This document shows, one piece after another, positions 1 through 7,252 of a stretch of DNA of 39,692 bases. Numbering within the stretch: position 1 is the first letter of the stretch; the number at the start of each line of letters is the position of its first letter. The position numbers and the translations under genes are program-made. A model generated the notes under the pieces. The model did no database searches. It saw only the letters and a program-made list of their open reading frames with translations, and was not told where the DNA came from. The DNA lies in assembly GCF_023638035.1 (NCBI RefSeq), contig NZ_JAKRVX010000013.1, positions 1 through 39,692 on the forward strand, read 5' to 3'. This DNA is from Natronocalculus amylovorans. Its GTDB lineage: Archaea > Halobacteriota > Halobacteria > Halobacteriales > Haloferacaceae.

Positions 1-484
1 GCGTCCACGTCGTCCGGTGTTTCTGCAAGCGAAGTTCCCCCACTTTCGTACTCGATTCGCCATCAAGCAGCTCGTCCCACAGTTCCTCTTGCTCGGGATT
101 TAGCCGAAGAGGTATCCAAAAGTTGGTTCCCCGACCGGGTTGCGGAACGTTCCAGCAGATTTCGTACTCGCGTGAGGAGTCTCGATCGAACTTTCCGGCT
201 CGGTTCACGAAGCGGAGCGGGTGTTCGTCGTCCAACTCGTTGGCGTTGTACGTGTTGTGGAGTTTCGGGACGTAGGATTTGAGGGCGTCTTTCGCTTGGT
301 ACGGCAGGTTGTACGGCGTTACCACGTCGTTCGTGGCGCTCATCGTCGTACAGTTTTGCTCGAAGGCGTCTTCGAGTGCGTCTCGGTATTCAGACAGCGT
401 TTGCTGAAGGCGTTGCTCTTTGCACCGTGTTGGCGGTGCGAGCGTGGCTTCCAGCGTCTTATTCGCTGTCTGAGTCGTTGACAT
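1..484 (-). CDS. tnpB: TnpB (IS1341-type RNA-guided nuclease), 5' part, runs off the window
   Basis: The reverse strand from the ATG at 484 is open to the left edge, giving about 161 residues of the N-terminal half of a haloarchaeal TnpB. It begins MSTTQTANKTLEATL, and the segments DAFEQNC, YNLPYQAKDAL and EYEICWNVPQP are typical of the N-terminal and wedge regions of this family. The RuvC and zinc-finger parts lie outside the window. By family knowledge TnpB is an RNA-guided DNA endonuclease carried by IS200/605 elements and guided by an omegaRNA from the element's 3' end. No TnpA transposase is seen upstream, so the element is of the stand-alone IS1341 type. The start codon lies inside the 3' end of a 53-codon upstream ORF. 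I see no frameshift in the visible part, so it may be intact. Confidence 0.85.
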   Translation of the reverse strand, partial: MSTTQTANKTLEATLAPPTRCKEQRLQQTLSEYRDALEDAFEQNCTTMSATNDVVTPYNLPYQAKDALKSYVPKLHNTYNANELDDEHPLRFVNRAGKFDRDSSREYEICWNVPQPGRGTNFWIPLRLNPEQEELWDELLDGESSTKVGELRLQKHRTTWT

Positions 485-620
485 CGTAGCCTTCGGATTC
501 GAGTCCTTTGCGGAGGAGTTCGGAGTATGCTCGTGGGTGGCGTACCCCGTTATCGCGGGCGTATTGCTTCACGGCTTCATGAAGTGACCCACCTCGCTCC
601 ATATCGAAATCAGCTCTCAT
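459..620 (-). CDS. 53-aa small protein overlapping the start of tnpB
   Basis: This short reverse-strand ORF runs from ATG at 620 to TAA at 459 and encodes 53 residues starting MRADFDMERGGSLHEAV. Its last 26 bases overlap the start of tnpB in another frame, an arrangement that suggests translational coupling. The protein is mostly predicted helix with many charged residues (HEAVKQYARDNG, AYSELLRKGLESEG) and ends in an acidic tail rich in Asp and Ser. From memory, similar tiny ORFs precede some other haloarchaeal IS1341-type tnpB genes; I cannot verify this here. No function is established. It could be a small regulator or a TnpB partner, or simply a leader ORF. Confidence that it is translated rests on the overlap and the good acidic composition. 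Confidence 0.6.
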   Translation of the reverse strand: MRADFDMERGGSLHEAVKQYARDNGVRHPRAYSELLRKGLESEGYDVNDSDSE

Positions 621-699
621 CCATTAGAATGTAAGTTTCTGCGTAACATAAAGATGACGGTTGGCATTCAGGCAGGCCGTTTGAAGGTGGTTAGTTCAG

Positions 700-745
700 T
701 AGTTGCCGGATTCCCTCCCGCCGTGAACGGCAGGATTCCCTCCTT
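700..745. repeat. Left-end hairpin of the tnpB element, flanked by an 11-bp direct repeat
   Basis: The motif GGATTCCCTCC occurs twice in direct orientation, at 708-718 and 733-743. Between the copies lies a small hairpin GCCG-tgaa-CGGC (720-731). The same layout (GAATCC, GC hairpin, GGGAGG) recurs at the other tnpB element ends in this window, so this is probably the left end of the element whose tnpB runs off the left edge. Confidence 0.5.
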
Positions 746-779
746 GTAGGAAGATGGGTTCCAACAGAACCGACTTCGC

Positions 780-1607
780 CTATCTATCGTTCCACTCGGG
801 ATCTCGATCGTCAAAGAACGCGTCTATGCCCTCATTTTTATCTTCAGTTGCGAACAGCTGTGCGAATAGCTCCGCTTCGTACGCAATTCCATCTTGGAGT
901 GACATACTCTCGCTTGCAGTAACTGCTGTTTTTGCAAACTCGACTGCGATCGCACTTTTTGCTGCGATCGACTCTGCCAGTGTGTACACCTCGTCAGCCA
1001 ATTCATCACGTGGGTGCACGGCGTCGACGAGCCCGATCTCTTTTGCTTCGGCTGCCTCAATGAGCTCGCCGCTTAGGATAAGTCGCATTGCAGTGCCAGT
1101 TCCGACAAGCTTCGGAAGTCGCTGTGTTCCGCCACCACCCGGAATCAATCCCAGGTTTATTTCTGGCTGACCCAGTTTTGCTTCGGCGGCCGCATATCGA
1201 ATATCACATGCCATCGCAAGCTCACAGCCACCACCGAGTGCATGGCCGTTTACCCATCCGATAACCGGTTTTGAGAGCTCAGCAACACGTTCATACACAC
1301 GCGGGCGTTTGCTCGCTTCTCTCTGTTCGATCGCATTGCGTTCGCGAAGCTCTGTAATATCTGCCCCTGCAACGAATGCTCGCCCATCATTGTCACCGGT
1401 AAGCACGACAACACGAACATCGTCATCGGTTTCGACTGTGGTGAGCACCTTTTTCAGCTCCGATCGAAGCTGTGCGTTGAGCGCATTCCGTGCATCCGGC
1501 CGCGAAAGTGTGAGTGTTGCCACACCCGCAACTCGATCGCCTACTGTTACGGAAACGGTTTCACAGTCTGCTGCGGCAACTTCGGTTTGTGTCTGTGTTT
1601 CACTCAT
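780..1607 (-). CDS. Enoyl-CoA hydratase / crotonase family protein
   Basis: A 275-residue crotonase. It should hydrate trans-2-enoyl-CoA to 3-hydroxyacyl-CoA in fatty-acid or branched-chain beta-oxidation in the cytoplasm. The fold signature VNGHALGGGCELAMACDIRYA is present, as is the downstream GQPEINLGLIPGGGGTQRL. Both catalytic glutamates of the family (in GGGCE and in GQPEI) are therefore retained. The GADI motif of the acyl-CoA pocket is seen near residue 90. I chose the ATG at 1607 over the upstream TTG at 1631, because the ATG overlaps the stop of the preceding dehydrogenase gene by 8 bases, typical of coupled genes. The gene is second in a two-gene operon, and the exact acyl chain preference cannot be read from the sequence. 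Confidence 0.9.
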   Translation of the reverse strand: MSETQTQTEVAAADCETVSVTVGDRVAGVATLTLSRPDARNALNAQLRSELKKVLTTVETDDDVRVVVLTGDNDGRAFVAGADITELRERNAIEQREASKRPRVYERVAELSKPVIGWVNGHALGGGCELAMACDIRYAAAEAKLGQPEINLGLIPGGGGTQRLPKLVGTGTAMRLILSGELIEAAEAKEIGLVDAVHPRDELADEVYTLAESIAAKSAIAVEFAKTAVTASESMSLQDGIAYEAELFAQLFATEDKNEGIDAFFDDRDPEWNDR

Positions 1608-2484
1608 CAAATCGCCCTCCACTGACTCCAACTATCTCACCATCTTCCCAGACATAGAATCCTTCACCGCTTTTTTTGCCATACTTTCCGGCACGGACTT
1701 TCTGCTTGAGCAGTTGTGGTGGCCTGAACCGATCGCCAAACTCTGTCTGTAGGTACTCCAAAATATCTAGTCGTACGTCAAGCCCGACAACATCTGTTAG
1801 CTCCAGTGGACCCATTGGATGCCCATACCCAATCGTCATCGCGTTGTCAATATCTTTCGGGCCTGCAACACCTGTTTCAAGTATTCTGATTGCTTCTGCA
1901 CCCAGTGTGACGCCAAGCCGAGAGGATGCAAAGCCTGCGGAATCACGGACTACGATCGGCTCCTTCTCGATCGACTCTACAAATCCGATCGCCTGTGATT
2001 CAGTCTCTGTACTGGTTTGTTCAGCAACAACAACCTCGACAAGCCCCATGATATGTACTGGATTGAAAAAATGGAGGCCGATTGCACGTTCTGGATTTGC
2101 AAGCACACTTGCGATTTCCGTCACCGAAAGCGACGACGTGTTTGACGCGAGTATTGCGGATTTTGGAGCTGATTCTTCGACGGCAGTAAATGTCTCCTGT
2201 TTGACGGCCATCTGCTCTGGGACGGCTTCAATCACAAGGTCGGCGGTGGATACTGCAGTTGCCAGATCGGTTGTTGTTTGAATCCGATCGAGCGTTGCGG
2301 CCATCTCTTCCGCTGTCAATTTGTTTCGATCGACACCGCCTTTGAGATTCGATTCGATCGATTCGACACCGGATGTAAGAATGGGTGCTTCGAGATCACG
2401 AATTATCACCTGATTTCCTGCCATCGCTGCCACTTGTGCGATACCGTGGCCCATTGTTCCAGCGCCAAGTACTGTGACCTGCAT
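1600..2484 (-). CDS. hbd: 3-hydroxyacyl-CoA (3-hydroxybutyryl-CoA) dehydrogenase
   Basis: This 294-residue protein is the usual length of a single-domain 3-hydroxyacyl-CoA dehydrogenase. It oxidises 3-hydroxyacyl-CoA to 3-ketoacyl-CoA with NAD. The N-terminus carries the dinucleotide-binding motif LGAGTMGHGIAQ (residues 5-16). ASNTSSLSVTEIA and GLHFFNPVHIMGLVEVV supply the active-site region with the catalytic His and the following Asn-Pro. The C-terminal domain has GYGHPMGPLELTDVVGLD, characteristic of the family. It overlaps the downstream enoyl-CoA hydratase, so the two enzymes performing successive steps are likely co-expressed. The upstream region to about 2560 is AT-rich and should hold the promoter. 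Confidence 0.93.
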   Translation of the reverse strand: MQVTVLGAGTMGHGIAQVAAMAGNQVIIRDLEAPILTSGVESIESNLKGGVDRNKLTAEEMAATLDRIQTTTDLATAVSTADLVIEAVPEQMAVKQETFTAVEESAPKSAILASNTSSLSVTEIASVLANPERAIGLHFFNPVHIMGLVEVVVAEQTSTETESQAIGFVESIEKEPIVVRDSAGFASSRLGVTLGAEAIRILETGVAGPKDIDNAMTIGYGHPMGPLELTDVVGLDVRLDILEYLQTEFGDRFRPPQLLKQKVRAGKYGKKSGEGFYVWEDGEIVGVSGGRFDE

Positions 2485-2576
2485 GTTGGCTACTGTTTTC
2501 GTTTGTTCTCTCTTAAACTATAATAATCGATAAATACATTTCTGATATAAGTGAACGGAATTGCTATATGTCCAGG

Positions 2577-2610
2577 TAAACGACCACGGGCGCGGTGGCC
2601 CGTGGCTTTT
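2577..2610 (-). repeat. Right-end hairpin of the second tnpB element
   Basis: A perfect 8-bp stem CCACGGGC (2584-2591) / GCCCGTGG (2598-2605) lies just beyond the 3' end of the tnpB remnant. In IS200/605 elements the right end carries such hairpins, which also form the 3' part of the omegaRNA scaffold. On the reverse strand the flanking sequence past about 2577 would be the guide. Confidence 0.55.
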
Positions 2611-2624
2611 GTAGTTCTCTCACC

Positions 2625-3698
2625 CTACGTCGCAAGTACTCCACGCGAAGCGATTTCGCGGGATGAGGATGGGCGGTTTACTGAACGCCCCGACCCGGAC
2701 AGACGCACCAACCGAACTTGTGGTTGGGTTTTGTGAGTCCGGTAAGTAACCGATTCAACATCTACGCCAGCGTGTTTTGCCCACGCTCGCCACGCCACGT
2801 TCACACTCGCGTTCCGGTCAGCATGGTCTTGCTGAACCTCACACGAATCGTTCGTACACCGGAACCGCCGACCTTGGCGGTATCCACGGTGTCCACAGCA
2901 CGAGCAGGATTTCGAGTTGTACGGTGATTCGACCGTTTCACACGAAATCTGGTTCCACGTTGCTTTGTAGCGAACCTGTTGCTCAAACTTGTGGAATGGC
3001 AGCTTGTGCAGACGCCGATTCATATACGTGCCGTACTTGATGGCGTCCCGAATCCCGCTCAAGTCCTCGAACACGATACCTGGATTCGAGAACTGTTGGG
3101 CGAACTCCACCACAACCCGAGACAGCCGGTGAAGAACCCACTCAGTATAGCGTTCTTCTTTCTCCCCGAGTTGGTGGTGGATGGAGTGTTTCCCATGTTC
3201 CTGACAGCGTTTGGTGATGGTGTGGTAGCGTTGGCGTTCGGCTTTCACCGTACCGTAGTCAAGCACGAGTGTTCCGAGCGTGTCCATCGTCTCACGGTTA
3301 AGAGCGGTGAGAGCGATGTTGCGCTCGTTAATATCGACGCCGACGAGTGTGTCAGCGTCTTCCGGTTTAGGCACTTCGAGTTCTGTTTTGACCGTGACGT
3401 GTAGGTAGTACACGCCATCTCGGTACAGAAGTTCGGCCTGTCCCAACGACCACTCATTTTCAGTCAAGGTTCTGGGGCGGTGGATTCTGGAAGGTAGGAT
3501 ACTACGTCGGGACAACGGGTGCGGTATCCGAAGAAGTGGTTCAACGGTACATCGAACAGACGGAACATTAAGCGGAGTGTCGGGCTTCACCCCCGCGTGT
3601 CCGGTGACGCGGGGAACTCGCCCTTGAAACCAGTTTAGATACCTATACAGTATGTCTTCCCGGATTTCGGTCCTCCACGTTGATGATAATCCGGTCAT
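2625..3698 (-). pseudogene. tnpB: TnpB remnant, N-terminal part degraded
   Basis: The reverse-strand reading frame encodes the RuvC half of a TnpB. The RuvC-I aspartate is in LVGVDINERN, the RuvC-II glutamate in IVFEDLSGI, and the RuvC-III aspartate in DHADRNASVNVAWR. A zinc ribbon (SCSCCGHRG, then RCTNDSC) lies between the last two. The normal N-terminal ~100 residues are missing. Residues 1-30 of the open frame overlap the 5' end of a response-regulator gene in antisense, and residues about 35-75 look scrambled. I therefore regard it as a 5'-truncated remnant even though no stop interrupts the frame. If expressed, it would lack the recognition lobe. Right- and left-end hairpins at 2584-2605 and 3591-3614 bracket it. 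Confidence 0.75.
3591..3614. repeat. GC hairpin at the 5' side of the tnpB remnant
   Basis: A perfect 8-bp stem CCCCGCGT (3591-3598) / ACGCGGGG (3607-3614) with an 8-base loop lies inside the distorted 5' part of the tnpB remnant, 38 bases before the start codon of the response-regulator fragment. It is probably what remains of the element's left end. A role in transcription of the adjacent gene cannot be excluded. Confidence 0.4.
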
Positions 3699-3780
3699 TG
3701 GTGAGCTTACTACTATTTTTTAGAACGCGCAAACAGCCGATTTGCTGTCACACTGTTCTACCCTGACCTGCCTGTTATGG
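3652..3780 (+). pseudogene. Receiver-domain response regulator, 5' fragment (split by an IS)
   Basis: The ATG at 3652 opens with MSSRISVLHVDDNPVIGEL, a typical receiver start with the acidic DD pair of the phosphorylation pocket. After 23 codons the frame hits TAG at 3721. The stop falls in a run of six T (3716-3721). With one extra T the frame would continue as FLERANSRFAVTLFYPDLPVM, which is good receiver sequence. After about AVT the text jumps to PDLPVM, normally just ahead of the LFTGKG segment, so about 40 residues including the phospho-acceptor aspartate are deleted. The tnpB element then interrupts the gene; the other half resumes at 5301. Together these lesions make it a pseudogene. 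Confidence 0.8.
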
Positions 3781-3933
3781 AAGATTCAAGGCTAAAACCC
3801 CGTCCTTCAGGGCGAGGATACAGCCGACAACACTTCCACTACCCACGGTCGATGGCACGACTGGATATTCCACGAATTAAACCAAACATTTACAATAGAA
3901 AGCAGCATAACCAGTTATGGAGACGTTTCACGA

Positions 3934-5250
3934 ATGCACATCCACCGTACCTACCGAGCGAAAATCCGCAACCACTCGCAAGTGGAAAGGATGCTCGACC
4001 TGCATGGATGGAGTGCATCGAAACTGTGGAACGTTGCGAATTATCACTCCCGTCAAGTGTGGGAAGACACAGGGGAGATTCCCGACGACTCAGACTTGAA
4101 GCGTGAGTTGAAAGGCCACGACAACTACAAAGGACTGCATTCTCAGTCCAGTCAGCGCGTTCTGGAAGAACTCGCTGAAGCCTTCAACTCGTGGTACGGC
4201 AAACGCAAGTCAGACAGTCGAGCGAATCCGCCCGGCTACCGCAAAAAAAACTACTACGACGACCAAGGCCGTCGCGTCCACGAAGAACACCCGCGTTCGA
4301 CGGTGACATGGAAGCAGAAAGGCATCCGACACGACACGAAACACAACCGTGTCCGGCTCTCGAAAGGTGCGAACCACAAAGACCACCCGAGGGACTGGGA
4401 CTACATTCTCGTTGAGTACGAGACACGTCCTGAAGTCACGGTTGAGAACCTGCAACAAGTCAGAGCCGTTTACAGCAAATCAAAGGGCCAATGGGAACTT
4501 CACCTCGTCTGCAAACACGAAGTGGAGACGCCTGACGCACCCGGAAACGAGACGGTTGGTGTTGACCTCGGTATCTGCAACTTCGCAGCGGTTGCGTACA
4601 GCACCGATGACGCCGACCTGTACCCCGGCAACCGCTTGAAGCAGGATGGGTACTACTTCCCGAAGGAAATCGCCAAGTGTGATGATTCGAGTGGTTCTGA
4701 GGTGACTCGTCTGCATCACAAGTGGTCGGAGCGCCGCACCCACTTCTTCCACAGCCTCGCAAAACACATTGTTGAACAGTGTGTAGAGCGTAATGTCGGT
4801 CGCATCAATGTCGGGAAACTCGCGGGTGTCCGTGAGGATGAGAACGGCGACTCGAAAAACTGGGGGCGGCATGGAAACCTCGACTTGCACGGGTGGGCAT
4901 TCGACCGCTTCACGAAGATTCTCACTTACAAGGCGAAAGTCAAGGGAATCGAAGTCGTAGAAGTGTCTGAGCGCGACACGAGCAAGACGTGTTGCGTCTG
5001 CGGTAGAGAAGATGATAGTCAGCGTGTTGAACGCGGCTTGTACGTTTGCGAGGAGTGCGATGCAGCGTTCAACGCTGACGTGAATGGGGCGGAGAACATC
5101 CGTCTCAACTTGAATCAAAGTAACTCCGAGTCTGCATCCAATTTGGGTGGAGATAGGAGTACCGGCTGGTTGGCACAGCCCGGAGTCTACCTTTACGACT
5201 TGTCCCACGGATTCTCACCGAGGGAACAGGTGGTAGACTGCAAACCTTAA
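3934..5250 (+). CDS. tnpB: TnpB, RNA-guided nuclease of the inserted element
   Basis: A 438-residue TnpB that looks full length, with the N-terminal HIHRTYRAKIRNHSQVE and HSQSSQRVLEELAEAF segments typical of one haloarchaeal subgroup. RuvC-I is at ETVGVDLGICNFA (Asp near residue 214). The zinc ribbon is at TCCVCGRED and YVCEECD, and the RuvC-III aspartate is in FNADVNGAENI. At the RuvC-II position, where most TnpBs read VxEDLxG, this protein reads INVGKLAGVREDENG. The canonical glutamate is therefore absent, and any catalytic acid must come from the VRED segment just after it. From memory, relatives in haloarchaea share this shift. The protein should act with an omegaRNA made from the 3' end of the element. 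Confidence 0.88.
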   Translation: MHIHRTYRAKIRNHSQVERMLDLHGWSASKLWNVANYHSRQVWEDTGEIPDDSDLKRELKGHDNYKGLHSQSSQRVLEELAEAFNSWYGKRKSDSRANPPGYRKKNYYDDQGRRVHEEHPRSTVTWKQKGIRHDTKHNRVRLSKGANHKDHPRDWDYILVEYETRPEVTVENLQQVRAVYSKSKGQWELHLVCKHEVETPDAPGNETVGVDLGICNFAAVAYSTDDADLYPGNRLKQDGYYFPKEIAKCDDSSGSEVTRLHHKWSERRTHFFHSLAKHIVEQCVERNVGRINVGKLAGVREDENGDSKNWGRHGNLDLHGWAFDRFTKILTYKAKVKGIEVVEVSERDTSKTCCVCGREDDSQRVERGLYVCEECDAAFNADVNGAENIRLNLNQSNSESASNLGGDRSTGWLAQPGVYLYDLSHGFSPREQVVDCKP

Positions 5251-5299
5251 TATCCCAACGCTCGGGAATCCTCGCCCTTCAGGGCGGGGAGGATGTCAA
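5251..5299 (+). repeat. Right end / omegaRNA 3' hairpin of the inserted tnpB element
   Basis: Immediately after the tnpB stop lies an 8-bp stem CCTCGCCC (5270-5277) / GGGCGGGG (5282-5289) with loop TTCA, followed by AGGATGTCA. By analogy with characterised IS200/605 elements this is the right end and the terminal part of the omegaRNA. The guide would then start around 5300 inside the interrupted receiver gene. The RNA itself is inferred. Confidence 0.5.
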
Positions 5300-5300
5300 A

Positions 5301-6209
5301 CTGTTTACCGGAAAGGGCTCAGAAGAGGTTGCAAGCGATGCAATTTCCGCTGGCGTCACAGACTACCTTCAGAAGGGAACAAACGTTGAACAGTACACTG
5401 TTCTTGCAAATCGGGTCCAGAACGCAGTTCAATCTTATCGGTCCCAACAGCGCTTAGAAGAACGAGAAAAACAGCTTTCGTTATTTTTTGAGGAGTCCCC
5501 AATAGGTGTTATCGAATGGGACACAGCGTACAAACTTGTCCGAATCAACAAAGCAGCGCGAAATATTTTTGCCTATACAACTGACGAACTACAGGGTGCA
5601 GATTGGGAGAAGGTTCTGCCACCACTTGAGCGCAATCATGTCACTGGCGTCTTTGCATCGCTACAGTCCGATCACCAACAGAGACAGAGTATCAATCTGA
5701 ATCTCACAAAAGGAGGGAGTGAGATCATGTGTGAGTGGCATAATCACGCACTCACAAATGCTGAAGGTGACCGTATTGCAATCTACTCACATGTTTATGA
5801 CATAACAGATAATCTCGAAAATAAACGTCAATTAGAGGGATTGGTCGATCGGCTTCCCGGAATTGTCTACCGGCATCAAAATGAACCTGGATGGCCACTT
5901 GCGTTTGTCAAAGGATCGTGTGTGGAGCTAACCGGATATACAAGCGAGGAGCTAGCAGACGAGGTTCTGTTGGCTGAAGAAATCATTCATCCTGATGATC
6001 GTACATATGTCCAAACCGAGACGGAACAGTCACTTGCAGAACACCAGTCCTACAACCTCACATATCGAATCCGTATGAAATCCGGTGTGACAAAATGGAT
6101 CTGGGAGTGTGGTGGTAAGGTGACGCTTTCAAATGGTGACAGCGTGCTTGAGGGGTTTCTTATCAGCGTGGATACGGTTGATCTCGATCGCCTTTCACAG
6201 TTTTCTTAG
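5301..6209 (+). pseudogene. Receiver-PAS-PAS protein, 3' fragment (split by an IS)
   Basis: The frame is open from the IS junction to the TAG at 6207. It begins with the C-terminal part of a receiver domain (LFTGKGSEEVASDAISAG, then DYLQKGT with the conserved lysine). A coiled linker and two PAS domains follow: FFEESPIGVIEWD...AYTTDELQG, and LVDRLPGIVYRH...VELTGYTSEELAD...IHPDDR. No histidine-kinase domain follows, so the intact gene was probably a receiver-PAS signalling protein or a kinase that had already lost its end. The fragment lacks a natural start; an internal ATG at 5727 could give a 160-residue product with the second PAS domain. It converges on htpX with 17 bases between them. Confidence 0.8.
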
Positions 6210-6226
6210 ATTTTTCGCCCACATCC

Positions 6227-7201
6227 TTACTGCTGTTGTCGTTCCATCCGGGTCAGCGTCTCCACTCGCGATTCAGTCGGCGGATGCGTTCCAAAGAACC
6301 GTCGTTCAAGATAGAACAACCGTTTTCGAAGCTGCCAATATGCTGGCTCAACGTCCCCTTCAGGGCCAAGCATAATTTTTTGTGGCTCACATGGCTCGAG
6401 TGGTAGAATAGATAGTGAGGAGATGCCGGATACTTCTCTGAGGTCTCGATCCGGTGTATTGTGGATCTCTGTGTCAAGCGTTCGGAGTGCACTCGCAAGT
6501 GCTGCTGGTGAGCCACTCACGGCTGCGGCTGTTCGATCGGCTGCTTGCTCTCTGGCGCGAGAAAGCCGTGCTGTAATCGTCTTTCCAACGAACCAAACGC
6601 CGCTTGAGACAAAGAGCAATGGAACAATGACAACCACAAACCACCCTGGGTCTTCGATCGACTGGAGTCGATGTCGAAGCCCCGCCGCAATCATCACTGG
6701 AAGTGAGAGCACGGTCATTACCATCGCATCTTGATTTTTCACATGAGCTAACTCATGTGCAATAACCGCTTCCAACTCTTCTGGAGACAGTGCGTCGATT
6801 AATCCGGTTGAAAGCACAAGGTGAATGTTCTGTGGTCGAAACCCGACTGCAAGCGCCTCCGGTGTGTCTCGATTGGAGATTGCGATCGTTGGTGCAGGAA
6901 TGTTCAACTGTGTCGCTACTTTTGTTGTGAGCTGATACAGCTCTCCTGCGTCGGATTCAGTAACAATATCTGCATCAGCAATGCGTTCGATCGTCTCAAG
7001 CTGTTGGTACTCAAGGTAGCCAACAACGATAATGAGGCCACTGGTCACGATCGTCGCAACACCGACTCCATCAAAACCAACACTAACAAGAATCAGATAC
7101 AACGATCCCCAGATACCAGCTAAAAATATGGCTGCAACAAGAACCATTGCAATCGTTGTTGTGAGCATTCTCACAACGAGCGTTGTGCGATGGGAGGGCA
7201 T
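6227..7201 (-). CDS. htpX: HtpX-like M48 family membrane metalloprotease
   Basis: A 324-residue membrane protease for quality control of membrane proteins. Two N-terminal transmembrane segments lie within residues 10-60 and two more around 165-205. The zinc site HELAH is near residue 150, and the third ligand is in REQAADRTAA near 220. The length and layout match archaeal HtpX homologues. The ATG at 7201 is used; an internal ATG 11 codons later would still keep both N-terminal helices. It is preceded by about 50 bases before the FAH gene, which runs the same way, so cotranscription with the FAH-cupin group is possible. Confidence 0.9.
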   Translation of the reverse strand: MPSHRTTLVVRMLTTTIAMVLVAAIFLAGIWGSLYLILVSVGFDGVGVATIVTSGLIIVVGYLEYQQLETIERIADADIVTESDAGELYQLTTKVATQLNIPAPTIAISNRDTPEALAVGFRPQNIHLVLSTGLIDALSPEELEAVIAHELAHVKNQDAMVMTVLSLPVMIAAGLRHRLQSIEDPGWFVVVIVPLLFVSSGVWFVGKTITARLSRAREQAADRTAAAVSGSPAALASALRTLDTEIHNTPDRDLREVSGISSLSILPLEPCEPQKIMLGPEGDVEPAYWQLRKRLFYLERRFFGTHPPTESRVETLTRMERQQQ

Positions 7202-7252
7202 ACAAAACTGTTCGCACAGTGAACAAAAATTGTTCTGATTGATTTTCCGCGC

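Larger units (their letters stand above)
3781..5299 (+). mobile_element. IS1341-type (IS200/605 superfamily) element inserted in a receiver-PAS gene
   Basis: The element separates PDLPVM (to about 3778) from LFTGKGSEEVA (from 5301) of one receiver domain, which fixes its limits closely. The left end carries an imperfect GC hairpin (about 3798-3817) and the right end a perfect-to-wobble 8-bp hairpin (5270-5289) ending in GAGGATGTCA. The two ends share the core CCTTCAGGGCG. It holds only tnpB and no tnpA, so movement would need a transposase in trans. Confidence 0.75.

Noticed and set aside
754-1170. Forward ORF of 138 codons, Ser/Ala rich
   Set aside because: It is the antisense shadow of the enoyl-CoA hydratase gene and has a basic, Ser-rich composition unlike haloarchaeal proteins.
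4480-5208. Reverse-strand ORF of 242 codons opposite tnpB
   Set aside because: It mirrors the tnpB coding sequence and shows no family similarity; long antisense frames are common over GC-biased codons.
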